From Anaerolineae bacterium (GTDB lineage: Bacteria > Chloroflexota > Anaerolineae > Anaerolineales > E44-bin32): a DNA stretch of 5,110 bases. Shown here one piece after another: positions 1 to 5,030 of this stretch. The stretch is taken from the NCBI GenBank assembly GCA_030673735.1, contig DAOVIK010000155.1, positions 1 to 5,110 on the forward strand, given 5' to 3'. The notes beneath the pieces were generated by a model. That model was given only the letters and a program-made list of their open reading frames with translations. It did not search any database and was not told the origin of the DNA. Within the stretch, counting starts at the first letter, position 1, and each line of letters begins with the position of its first letter. Both the position numbers and the translations under genes were made by a program.

Positions 1-34
1 CAAGGATCAGTACGAGATGCTCGTGAGAACGCAT
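1..34 (-). CDS. 5' end of an unidentified gene running off the left edge
   Basis: On the minus strand an ATG at 34-32 opens a frame that stays open to the window edge, giving M-R-S-H-E-H-L-V-L-I-L. It is preceded by AAGGAAGG (minus strand, 46-39), a strong Shine-Dalgarno-like sequence 4 to 7 bases before the ATG depending on which part pairs. It lies 90 bases after the stop of the aldo/keto reductase gene in the same direction, so it could be the next gene of that transcription unit. Only eleven codons are visible, too few to name a family. The ribosome binding site and orientation are the support; the product is unknown. Confidence 0.45.
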   Translation of the reverse strand, partial: MRSHEHLVLIL

Positions 35-38
35 GGTT

Positions 39-46
39 CCTTCCTT
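39..46 (-). promoter_or_regulatory. Shine-Dalgarno of the left-edge gene
   Basis: The minus strand reads AAGGAAGG directly followed by AACC and ATG. It is the main reason to believe that a gene starts at 34 and leaves the window. Two overlapping purine-rich registers (AAGGA and GGAAGG) could pair with 16S rRNA. Confidence 0.45.
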
Positions 47-97
47 TGCAGTTTGTCTACGAAGCCTATTCATAATGATCAAGCTTGGCTCAGAAAC

Positions 98-114
98 GCA
101 ATGCAGGGCAATGC
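98..114. repeat. 7-bp direct repeat GCAATGC, 10-bp period
   Basis: GCAATGC occurs at 98-104 and again at 108-114, separated by AGG. The two copies therefore sit on the same face of the helix. The pair lies just after the aldo/keto reductase stop and about 64 to 80 bases before the start of the left-edge gene, so a regulator site is possible. A 7-mer pair can also arise by chance. Confidence 0.3.
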
Positions 115-124
115 CGTGTTGCGC

Positions 125-1108
125 CTATTCGCTGTGCTCTTCCACGATGCTCTGCACTTGCTGCATTTCCGCCTCCGTCAACGGTCCCAGTTCCATCGAG
201 GCGGCGTTCTCTTTCACTTGCTTGACAGTTTTAAAGCCCGGGATGGGGATCATGCGCTGGTCCAATCCCCAGATGTAGGCAATCGCGCCCTGAGCCATGG
301 TCCGGCCGCCGGAGGTCAGCACTTCACGCATCGCCTCGACGGTCGCCAATCGGCGCCTCATGCGCTCATCACTGAAATCGCCTCGAGAGCGGATGTCATC
401 CTCAGGAAACGTGGATTGGGGCGTGAACTTCCCGGTCAGGACTCCACGATAGAGCGGATCTTTGTTGACTCCGGCGAGATCGAAATCGGCGCACAGCGCG
501 CGCATCTCTTGATTGTCGAAAAGAGCATTGATACGGAATTGAATGGCAGCGCAGTGTTCCCCTTCGGCAAAGACCTTCGCATGGTCAACCAGGTCCGTGC
601 TCCATCCATACCAGCGGATCTTCCCCTCCTGCACAAGCTCCTCCAGCAGGCCGCGAAGCTCGAGGGCTAACGCCGGGTCATAATCCCAAGCATGCAGCTG
701 ATACAGATCGATGTAATCGGTCTGCAGGCGGCGCAGGCTGTTTTCGACGTCGTTCTTCACATTGGCGATGATCTGGCTGTCGTCAGAATGCACGTGCTTG
801 CGATCCTCGTTCACGATGTGCCCGAACTTGGTGGCGATCACAACCTCCGAGCGGCGACCTTTAAGCGCCTGGCCGAGAACTCGCTCGCTGTGGCCAGCGC
901 CATAGTTGGCAGCTGTGTCGAAGAGCGTGATCCCTGCGTCCAGCGCGGTATGAATGGCGCGGATCGACTCGTCATCATCGATCTTCCCCCAGCCTGCCGG
1001 GAAGGGATCCTCGTCTGGTTCAATCCATTGCCACGGCCCACCGATGGCCCAGCAACCCATCCCCAGCGAGCTGACTTCCAGGCCGCTCTTACCCAATCTT
1101 CGCAGCAT
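125..1108 (-). CDS. aldo/keto reductase
   Basis: A 327-residue cytosolic oxidoreductase of the aldo/keto reductase superfamily, expected to reduce aldehydes or ketones with NAD(P)H; the substrate cannot be read from sequence. It starts RRLGKSGLEVSSLGMGCWAIGG, cut here as RRLGKSGLEV then SSLGMGCWAIGG, the usual first strand of the (beta/alpha)8 barrel. The catalytic tetrad is complete: Asp64 and Tyr69 in FDTAANYG, Lys94 in ATKFG and His139 in YQLHAWD. The cofactor-binding C-terminal part is present (IPGFKTVKQVKENAAS, about 288-304). Length is normal. The SPLA-type loop is NKDPLYRGVLTGKF (about 215-228). The start overlaps the end of the upstream secreted-protein gene by 20 bases, and AAGGAGG lies 10 bases before this ATG, so translation is probably coupled. 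Identification of the family is secure; the substrate is open. Confidence 0.95.
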   Translation of the reverse strand: MLRRLGKSGLEVSSLGMGCWAIGGPWQWIEPDEDPFPAGWGKIDDDESIRAIHTALDAGITLFDTAANYGAGHSERVLGQALKGRRSEVVIATKFGHIVNEDRKHVHSDDSQIIANVKNDVENSLRRLQTDYIDLYQLHAWDYDPALALELRGLLEELVQEGKIRWYGWSTDLVDHAKVFAEGEHCAAIQFRINALFDNQEMRALCADFDLAGVNKDPLYRGVLTGKFTPQSTFPEDDIRSRGDFSDERMRRRLATVEAMREVLTSGGRTMAQGAIAYIWGLDQRMIPIPGFKTVKQVKENAASMELGPLTEAEMQQVQSIVEEHSE

Positions 1109-1946
1109 CTCTTCGCTTCCTCCTTCTAAGCATCAGCGCCGCCCCCGGCACCAGAACCATGCCTGCCATCGCCGACGGGCAGAACGGCGGGAATCCCGGA
1201 GCGGGAGTTGCTTCAGGTTCTGTCGTCTCTGTCGGCAGCGTGGTGGTCGCGGTAGGTTGATCCGGCGTTCCCGTTGCCTCAGGTCTGCTCCGGGGAGGCA
1301 CCTGCTGAAGGAGATCTACAGTCAATCCCGACTGCTCACGCACATAGCTAATTTGAATCCGGGCTTTCGAGTCGGCATCCAGCGCACCCATCGAGCTCCA
1401 ATAGTAATCCAAACCGTACAAGCCCAGATACTCCCCTTCTGGCGGGGGTTTGATTATCGGTTCTTCCGACCCCACAGGCTGCTGGAACTCATATCTGAAA
1501 TCTCCTACATCCAAGCCACCGGGCCAATCGAAAGTGAAATCCCGCTCGCTGCCCTCGATATCAAGCTCGGCATAGTACTCTACACGGGCTTCCGTGGTCG
1601 ATGCTTCTAGCGCGATGATCAGCCAACCACCCGCCTCCTGCTGCGTATAGGGCGTGATGAACATGTCGCCCTCATTGTTGGCAACAGCCACCGCATGAGG
1701 AGCGCCAACCTCAGTTGGAATGGGAACGCTCACCAACGCCGGAAGATCCGTCGTATCCGATAAATAGATGCGGTAAATCACCAGCATGTCCGGGCGATCG
1801 AACTCCGGCCAGAATACGACCTCTAATCTCGCTATCTCAGGTTGGCCTTGGGCATCCGCTCCAATGGTGCATAGTGCGCATAATAATGCAACAGTAGCGA
1901 TCGGGATTGAAGCACGCATCCAGTTTTCTTTTCGTAGGAAGATCAT
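1089..1946 (-). CDS. secreted, membrane-anchored protein with Pro/Thr-rich stalk (function unknown)
   Basis: A 285-residue hypothetical envelope protein. Residues about 10-32 form a signal peptide ending A-D-A, with likely cleavage before Gln33. The mature part (about 33-215) is predicted extracellular and beta-rich, with segments such as RLEVVFWPEFDRPDMLVIYR and RVEYYAELDIEG; I do not recognise its family. A low-complexity Pro/Thr/Glu stalk follows (about 217-251), then FCPSA, a short hydrophobic segment (about 258-273) and the basic tail RRRKRR, which together look like a C-terminal membrane anchor or sorting signal. The start is uncertain: the ATG at 1946 has only weak GGTGGGA upstream, and Met10 (ATG at 1919) would give a more typical signal peptide but also lacks a clear ribosome binding site. 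Its 3' end overlaps the aldo/keto reductase gene by 20 bases. A functional link between the two is not evident. Confidence 0.75.
   Translation of the reverse strand: MIFLRKENWMRASIPIATVALLCALCTIGADAQGQPEIARLEVVFWPEFDRPDMLVIYRIYLSDTTDLPALVSVPIPTEVGAPHAVAVANNEGDMFITPYTQQEAGGWLIIALEASTTEARVEYYAELDIEGSERDFTFDWPGGLDVGDFRYEFQQPVGSEEPIIKPPPEGEYLGLYGLDYYWSSMGALDADSKARIQISYVREQSGLTVDLLQQVPPRSRPEATGTPDQPTATTTLPTETTEPEATPAPGFPPFCPSAMAGMVLVPGAALMLRRRKRRDAAKIG
1119..1125 (-). promoter_or_regulatory. Shine-Dalgarno of the aldo/keto reductase inside the upstream gene
   Basis: The minus strand reads AAGGAGG 10 bases before the reductase ATG. These bases are also codons of the Arg/Lys-rich C-terminal tail (RRRKRR) of the secreted protein. 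The site supports the ATG at 1108 and suggests translational coupling of the two genes. Confidence 0.7.
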
Positions 1947-2145
1947 TTTACCGGTATCCCACCAGGAGCCGTAGTGACGTTGCTCACGCCTCGGAGCAAC
2001 CGAATACGCAAGCTATCAATGCCCTCAGCAAACAATGGCGGTGGACCTGTTGCACAAATGACCCCGAATTGAATCTAGGACGGAGGTAAACACGGAAATC
2101 CTCCTACAGCCGCGAAGAGTTCTGCGCTAGGTCCGCCTCCTTCTC
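1947..2145. other. intergenic region upstream of the secreted-protein gene
   Basis: About 200 bases without a convincing gene, although the hairpin at 1979-2000 lies here. On the minus strand AGGAGG (2105-2100) stands 6 bases before a GTG at 2093 that opens a 22-codon frame ending at 2025; the peptide resembles nothing I know, so I do not call it a gene. No clear -35/-10 pair is visible for the 1946 gene. Confidence 0.5.
1979..2000. repeat. perfect 7-bp inverted repeat (hairpin or operator)
   Basis: GTTGCTC (1979-1985), an 8-base loop, then GAGCAAC (1994-2000) form a perfect stem. It lies 32 bases before the ATG at 1946, so it would fall in the leader or operator region of the secreted-protein gene. 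No T-run follows on either strand, which argues against an intrinsic terminator. Confidence 0.4.
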
Positions 2146-2217
2146 CTATGCGTCAGCACCGACTCCGGCAACCACAACCAACATGATCGTCACACAAGTT
2201 GCCATCCTCCGCCACAT
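2146..2217 (-). CDS. 23-residue signal-peptide-like small ORF, possibly a gene remnant
   Basis: Minus-strand ATG at 2217-2215, three bases after the stop of the DfsB-like gene, preceded by a strong AAAGGAG with 6-base spacing. It encodes MWRRMATCVTIMLVVVAGVG then A-D-A and a TAG stop. This is a basic n-region, a hydrophobic core and an A-x-A-type ending, i.e. a signal peptide with the stop where cleavage would be expected. The neighbouring secreted protein has a similar leader ending G-A-D-A. In the +1 frame the sequence continues as L-T-H-RRRRR-T to a stop at 2127, like the neighbour's basic tail, so a frameshifted C-terminal anchor is an alternative reading. It may be a small membrane peptide, a decayed secreted-protein gene, or chance; the ribosome binding site is the best evidence for translation. 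Confidence 0.4.
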   Translation of the reverse strand: MWRRMATCVTIMLVVVAGVGADA

Positions 2218-2220
2218 GGC

Positions 2221-2949
2221 CTACTCCTTTGACTCCGCATAGATCGCCTTGTACTCGGGATACTCCCGGATGAGCTCGAAATCCGGATCTTCCTTCGACC
2301 ATTCTGTCAATTCGGGGGTCATCTTCAGTGCCTCGCGCAAGATCCGAATGGCCTTGTCCTTCTGCCCCACCAACGAGTAGATGCAGGCGAGGTTGTACTG
2401 CTGCGCGCCAATCCAAGTCTCATCATTATCGAGCTCGGAAAGCAGGCTGCACACCTGCTCCTGCATCTCCATGGCTTGCGCAAAGTCTCCTCGCTCCAGG
2501 AGGGGATCGCGAAGGTGCATCAGCGGGTGTATGTATGCCGTGCCCACAATCATGCGCCAGAACGGTCTGCCCTCCTGCCTCGGAATCCCCTCTGTGCGGT
2601 TGAGATCCTCCTCGCTCATGGTATCCAGACTATTGAGCAGGAACTGCAGAGTCTGCTCACGATACTTGAGAACCTCGTCCCATGAGCAGAGGCGATGCTT
2701 CTCGAAGAACTGCACGTTCATTTCCTGGTATTCGCCTTGCTCGGGTATATCCTCGCCGCTCACGACGGCCTGATAATTGATAACCACCTGCTCCTTCCAG
2801 GCCGTCATATGTGCAAGAATATCTTTGGGTGCCCAGTTGTCGATCTCCCCAAGCGCGGCCTTATCTTCCGCAGAAAGCTTGTCAATGTACGACTGCTCTG
2901 CGTCGTGTGCCAGTCGAACGAGCTTCTTGATCTTGGCCTTCATTCCCAT
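2221..2949 (-). CDS. DinB-like (ClbS/DfsB family) protein with C-terminal TPR-like region
   Basis: A 242-residue cytosolic protein in two parts. Residues about 1-150 match the ClbS/DfsB branch of the DinB/YfiT-like four-helix bundles: an early helix, then W-x-PKDILAHMTAWKE (about 39-53) and a later Y-I-H-P-L-M-H-L-R-D segment. His47, His141 and His145 could be the three-histidine metal site seen in many DinB-like proteins. Residues about 175-236 resemble a tetratricopeptide unit (AQQYNLACIYSLVGQKDKAI, then REALKMTPEL) with the EDPDFELIREYPEYKAI end-cap often seen after TPRs. In other bacteria ClbS-like proteins modify or hydrolyse reactive small molecules, and other DinB-like proteins transfer thiols; the reaction here is unknown. 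The first ATG is chosen because GAAGGAG sits 8 bases upstream; Met3 would be 14 away. It lies 99 bases after the MazG-like gene. Confidence 0.87.
   Translation of the reverse strand: MGMKAKIKKLVRLAHDAEQSYIDKLSAEDKAALGEIDNWAPKDILAHMTAWKEQVVINYQAVVSGEDIPEQGEYQEMNVQFFEKHRLCSWDEVLKYREQTLQFLLNSLDTMSEEDLNRTEGIPRQEGRPFWRMIVGTAYIHPLMHLRDPLLERGDFAQAMEMQEQVCSLLSELDNDETWIGAQQYNLACIYSLVGQKDKAIRILREALKMTPELTEWSKEDPDFELIREYPEYKAIYAESKE
2224..2230 (-). promoter_or_regulatory. Shine-Dalgarno of the 23-codon ORF
   Basis: AAAGGAG on the minus strand ends directly before the TAG stop codon of the DfsB-like gene, with 6 bases (TAGGCC) between it and the ATG at 2217. Good match and ideal spacing suggest that the small ORF is, or was, translated by coupling to the upstream gene. 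Confidence 0.5.
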
Positions 2950-2957
2950 TTCTATAA

Positions 2958-2964
2958 CTCCTTC
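2958..2964 (-). promoter_or_regulatory. Shine-Dalgarno deciding the start of the DfsB-like gene
   Basis: GAAGGAG on the minus strand is 8 bases before the ATG at 2949. This favours that start over the in-frame ATG at 2943, which would have 14-base spacing. Confidence 0.7.
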
Positions 2965-3048
2965 AATGTGAAGGTTGTGACATTCCTGTGCATATGGATT
3001 GTTCTTGCGTGGCGGCGTACGTTTCCCGGATTGTCACAGCGGCGCGCT

Positions 3049-3363
3049 TCACGACACCTCGCGCTTCGCATCCATCTGGGCCAGCTTCTCACGCGCGATG
3101 GCATCGAGATCCAGTCCCAACAAGTCCAGGGCGATGCAGCCCATCATGATTGCGTCGAAAACCTCGATCCCGATGTCCTTCGGCGAAGGCTTGGCCTCCT
3201 TCGTATTGCGAACGTAGCGCGGCGAGGTTCGCAACCGCTTGTCAATTGCTTCCGCCACCTCGGTGGCCATGAAGTCGAGGCAATCGGCAAGGTCCGGTTC
3301 ATTCCACTGGCCAGCCGCCGTCCACTTCTCGCGATGCTGTCTGATCAGCTTTTGAATACTCAT
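3049..3363 (-). CDS. MazG-like nucleotide pyrophosphohydrolase domain protein
   Basis: A 104-residue all-helical protein of the MazG-like all-alpha NTP pyrophosphatase superfamily. Members of this group cleave (d)NTPs, or related substrates, to the monophosphate and pyrophosphate using Mg2+. The metal-binding pattern is visible as E35-x-x-E38 (in TEVAEAID) and E67-x-x-D70 (in IEVFDAIM), 28 residues apart, within the normal spacing. Basic residues between them (DKRLRTSPRYVRNTKEAKPS) would form the linker that contacts phosphates. The size fits a single-domain member. The assigned ATG has no good Shine-Dalgarno; a weak TTGTGC-N17-TAATCT pattern ends 6 bases before it, so a leaderless mRNA is conceivable but unproven. 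It lies upstream of the DfsB-like gene with a 99-base gap. The exact substrate cannot be told from sequence. Confidence 0.82.
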   Translation of the reverse strand: MSIQKLIRQHREKWTAAGQWNEPDLADCLDFMATEVAEAIDKRLRTSPRYVRNTKEAKPSPKDIGIEVFDAIMMGCIALDLLGLDLDAIAREKLAQMDAKREVS

Positions 3364-3692
3364 GCGGCGAGATTACATCAAGAGGGAACAGAGCACAATC
3401 AGCCGATGCAAGACCCTATCGCTGAAGGTTCATCTTCAGGTCAATCACTTGGAGCGTGGCGGTCAGGTGATGCACCGCTGTCAAGAAGCGCCCGCTTCCG
3501 GCGAAGGTCGGTACCGAGGTCGGCGATGATCCGTCTTCGGATGCCGTGCGCGATCGTGCTGCAGAGCCGTTGCCGGGGATACGAGAAACCTCTCGTCTGA
3601 GAACGGAGCATCCTGGAATAAAACGTGGACGATCCCGTCAAGTCAAGCTTGATGAACGATCTGCGCGGGACGAATGGCCCCGTCTACGCGGG
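3364..3692. other. gene-free region upstream of the MazG-like gene
   Basis: About 330 bases with no supportable gene on either strand; short frames here have no ribosome binding site and no recognisable motif. A perfect 6-bp stem with 6-base loop (CTGAAG 3422-3427, CTTCAG 3434-3439) without a T-run, and a 10-bp palindrome TCAAGCTTGA (3643-3652), are the only structures seen. It presumably holds the promoter of the MazG-like gene. Confidence 0.5.
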
Positions 3693-3842
3693 GTCCCGGA
3701 ATGCCTGTCCCCCCTGGCCTGCGTCCAGGGCAGGCTGGACTGCCTGGCGTCAGCCAGGACAGGCTGGTGGACAGTCCACTTGTGCCTGCGCCACCCTGGA
3801 CTGGCCGTTAGGGCAGGCAAGTGCAGGCAGGGACACCGGGAC
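3693..3842. repeat. 150-bp GC-rich palindromic element (MITE- or REP-like candidate)
   Basis: The block is bounded by broken inverted repeats: GTCCCGG (3693-3699) plus TGTCCC (3706-3711) on the left, and GGGACA (3830-3835) plus CCGGGAC (3836-3842) on the right. Inside are nested stems: CCCTGG 3712-3717 with CCAGGG 3725-3730; TGGACTG 3736-3742 with CAGTCCA 3772-3778, enclosing CCTGGC 3743-3748 / GTCA loop / GCCAGG 3753-3758; and CACTTGTGCCTGC 3777-3789 with GCAGGCAAGTG 3813-3823 (two-base bulge). CAGGCTGG (3731, 3760) and CTGGACTG (3735, 3796) recur directly. It encodes no protein I can support. Such folding suggests a non-autonomous mobile repeat or a REP-type element, or a structured RNA; no target-site duplication is evident. 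Confidence 0.6.
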
Positions 3843-3949
3843 AAGTGAACGAAGGCGAAAGCAAGCCGTGCAAGCGAGCGCTCCCCAGTCGAATCCAAAT
3901 AGGTTGCTTCGAGGGTCTATGGCATTCACCGCGGTTGGCAGAGTGGAGG
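3843..3949. other. intergenic, downstream of the transglutaminase-like gene
   Basis: About 107 bases between the palindromic element and the stop of the transglutaminase-like gene. I see no gene and no hairpin with a T-run that would serve as an intrinsic terminator. The palindromic element next to it could fold in the transcript and act as an end signal. Confidence 0.4.
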
Positions 3950-4627
3950 TCAGGTTTCCTGTTCTACATCCCGCTCGAAATCGGCATCCTCGTCCTGCAG
4001 CCTGACCACTGGATAGACCTCGTAGAAGGTCTTGAGGATGGCTTCGATGGGAACGTCATCGAACTCGCCGCGTTGATGCACGTACTCCATGTGCCGCTTG
4101 CCTTCCTGATCGAAGGAATGGTAGAGCGAGTCGCTGCGGCCATCGAATTCAAGGGGAAGCAGGTTGAACTTCCGGCACAGTTCGATGTTGAAAGCCGGCG
4201 TGGCTTTGACCCAGCGGCCGTCGAGGAAGATGGATGTGTATCCATGCCAGCAGAACAGATCGGTCTGCATCAGCTCGCGCATGCGAGCCGTCGAGAGATG
4301 GTTGCGCACGTCGGCGAAACCCAAGCGGGCGGGGATCCCAATTCCTCGCAAGCACGCGGCAAGCAGGATGGCCTTGCTGACGCACCATCCATAACCATTT
4401 GCCAGTGTGGTGGAAGCCTTGAGGCCGTCTACGCTGACGTCGATCTTGTAGGGATCGTAGCGAATGCCATCGCGTACGGCGTCGAATTGCTTCACGGCCC
4501 GATCGACGTCGCCTTCGGCTCCGGCCAGATGCCGCTCCGCGAACGCTAAGACCATGGGATGCTGGGCTTCGATCGTCGGCGTAGCTTGCAGATAGAGATG
4601 CATGTCTTCTTTGGTCATGCCGACCAT
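3950..4627 (-). CDS. transglutaminase-like (cysteine protease fold) domain protein
   Basis: A 225-residue protein of the transglutaminase-like superfamily, whose members hydrolyse or exchange amide bonds with a Cys-His-Asp triad; bacterial members are often peptidases or act in amide hydrolysis. The core begins about residue 46 (KQFDAVRDGIRYDPY). The nucleophile Cys82 is in YGWCVSKAILLAACLRGIGI then P-A-R-L-G-F, the classical helix and following strand. His128 is in FCWHGYTSIFLDGRWVKATP. By eye alignment to the usual W-x-x-(V/L)-D-P pattern, the third residue falls at Thr143 (KATPAFN) rather than Asp. There is no signal peptide or membrane segment, so it is likely cytosolic. The C-terminus is acidic. 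ATG at 4627 has only a weak AGG about 10 bases upstream, and Met4 is an alternative start. It is divergent from tpiA with 112 bases between the starts. Family is clear, reaction unknown. Confidence 0.88.
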   Translation of the reverse strand: MVGMTKEDMHLYLQATPTIEAQHPMVLAFAERHLAGAEGDVDRAVKQFDAVRDGIRYDPYKIDVSVDGLKASTTLANGYGWCVSKAILLAACLRGIGIPARLGFADVRNHLSTARMRELMQTDLFCWHGYTSIFLDGRWVKATPAFNIELCRKFNLLPLEFDGRSDSLYHSFDQEGKRHMEYVHQRGEFDDVPIEAILKTFYEVYPVVRLQDEDADFERDVEQET

Positions 4628-4647
4628 TATAGCGCCTGTGTAGGCAT

Positions 4648-4677
4648 TTGCGCTGCGATGGCAGGGAGAATTAGAAT
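4648..4677 (+). promoter_or_regulatory. weak candidate sigma70-type promoter for tpiA
   Basis: TTGCGC (4648-4653), an 18-base spacer and TAGAAT (4672-4677) lie 62 bases before the tpiA ATG in the intergenic region shared with the divergent transglutaminase-like gene. The -10 matches the consensus at five of six positions, the -35 only at three. Confidence 0.3.
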
Positions 4678-4739
4678 AGCTTCACAATCAAGTACGCGGC
4701 TCTTGCCGAACTGGCCGATAAACGAAAGGCAAATCCCCC

Positions 4740-5030
4740 ATGCGTCGACCGATCATCGCTGGAAACTGGAAGATGCACATGGGCCGTCACGACGAGGCGC
4801 TTCCGTTCGTGCGCAGCATCCGCCATGCCTTGAACGAGATCGAGAACGTCGATCGGATTCTCTGCCCGCCGTTCACTGCGCTTGCGGCGGTCGCTGAGGC
4901 GCTATCCGCAACCAAGATCGGCGTCGGCGGACAGAACATGCACTGGGAGGAGATAGGCGCTCAAACGGGCGAGGTATCAGCTTCCATGCTGGCAGACCAC
5001 TGCCAGTTCGTCATCCTGGGTCATTCGTAA
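4740..5030 (+). CDS. tpiA: triose-phosphate isomerase, N-terminal part ending at a premature stop
   Basis: The first 96 codons of triose-phosphate isomerase, the glycolytic and gluconeogenic enzyme that interconverts dihydroxyacetone phosphate and glyceraldehyde 3-phosphate in the cytosol. The start is MRRPIIAGNWKMHMG with substrate-binding Asn9 and Lys11. It continues through LCPPFTAL (41-48), GGQNMHWEEIGAQTGEVS (63-80) and FVILGHS (90-96), including the electrophilic His95. The start is supported by GAAAGG (4724-4729), 10 bases before the ATG. A full enzyme has about 250 residues; here codon 97, normally the Glu of GHSERR, is TAA. The product as written would lack the catalytic Glu165 region and most of the barrel and should be inactive. 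Either the gene is broken or the base is a sequence error (GAA to TAA is one substitution). Identity is certain; functional status is not. Confidence 0.92.
   Translation: MRRPIIAGNWKMHMGRHDEALPFVRSIRHALNEIENVDRILCPPFTALAAVAEALSATKIGVGGQNMHWEEIGAQTGEVSASMLADHCQFVILGHS

Noticed and set aside
17..670. 217-codon plus-strand frame
   Set aside because: It lies opposite the aldo/keto reductase, whose catalytic tetrad and full length are clear; the plus-strand protein has no recognisable motif.
954..1610. 218-codon plus-strand frame
   Set aside because: Antisense to the start of the reductase and the secreted protein; rich in Arg/Ser/His as is typical of shadow frames, and without a ribosome binding site I could recognise.
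2025..2093. 22-codon minus-strand frame starting GTG with AGGAGG six bases upstream
   Set aside because: Good ribosome binding site, but the peptide has no features and the region is intergenic; kept as a note only.
2976..3038. TGTGACA (2976-2982) and TGTCACA (3032-3038) inverted repeat, reminiscent of CRP half-sites
   Set aside because: The arms are 49 bases apart, unlike the 6-base spacing of a CRP-type site; likely chance.
3422..3439. CTGAAG/CTTCAG hairpin as a terminator
   Set aside because: Only 6 bp, low GC and no T-run on either strand.
2695..3600. 301-codon plus-strand frame, longer than the genes opposite it
   Set aside because: It covers the DfsB-like N-terminus and the whole MazG-like gene on the other strand, both supported by family motifs; its own translation shows no domain.
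3693..3842. CRISPR array in the repeat-rich block
   Set aside because: The repeats are short (7-8 bases), unequally spaced and mainly inverted; there are no regular repeat-spacer units and no cas genes.
3441..3848. Short frames on both strands over the 3364-3949 gap
   Set aside because: Part of their length is the palindromic element translated as Trp/Pro/Gly/Arg-rich peptide; no ribosome binding site and no family resemblance.
3821..4549. 242-codon plus-strand frame
   Set aside because: Antisense to the transglutaminase-like gene, which has the Cys and His motifs in order.
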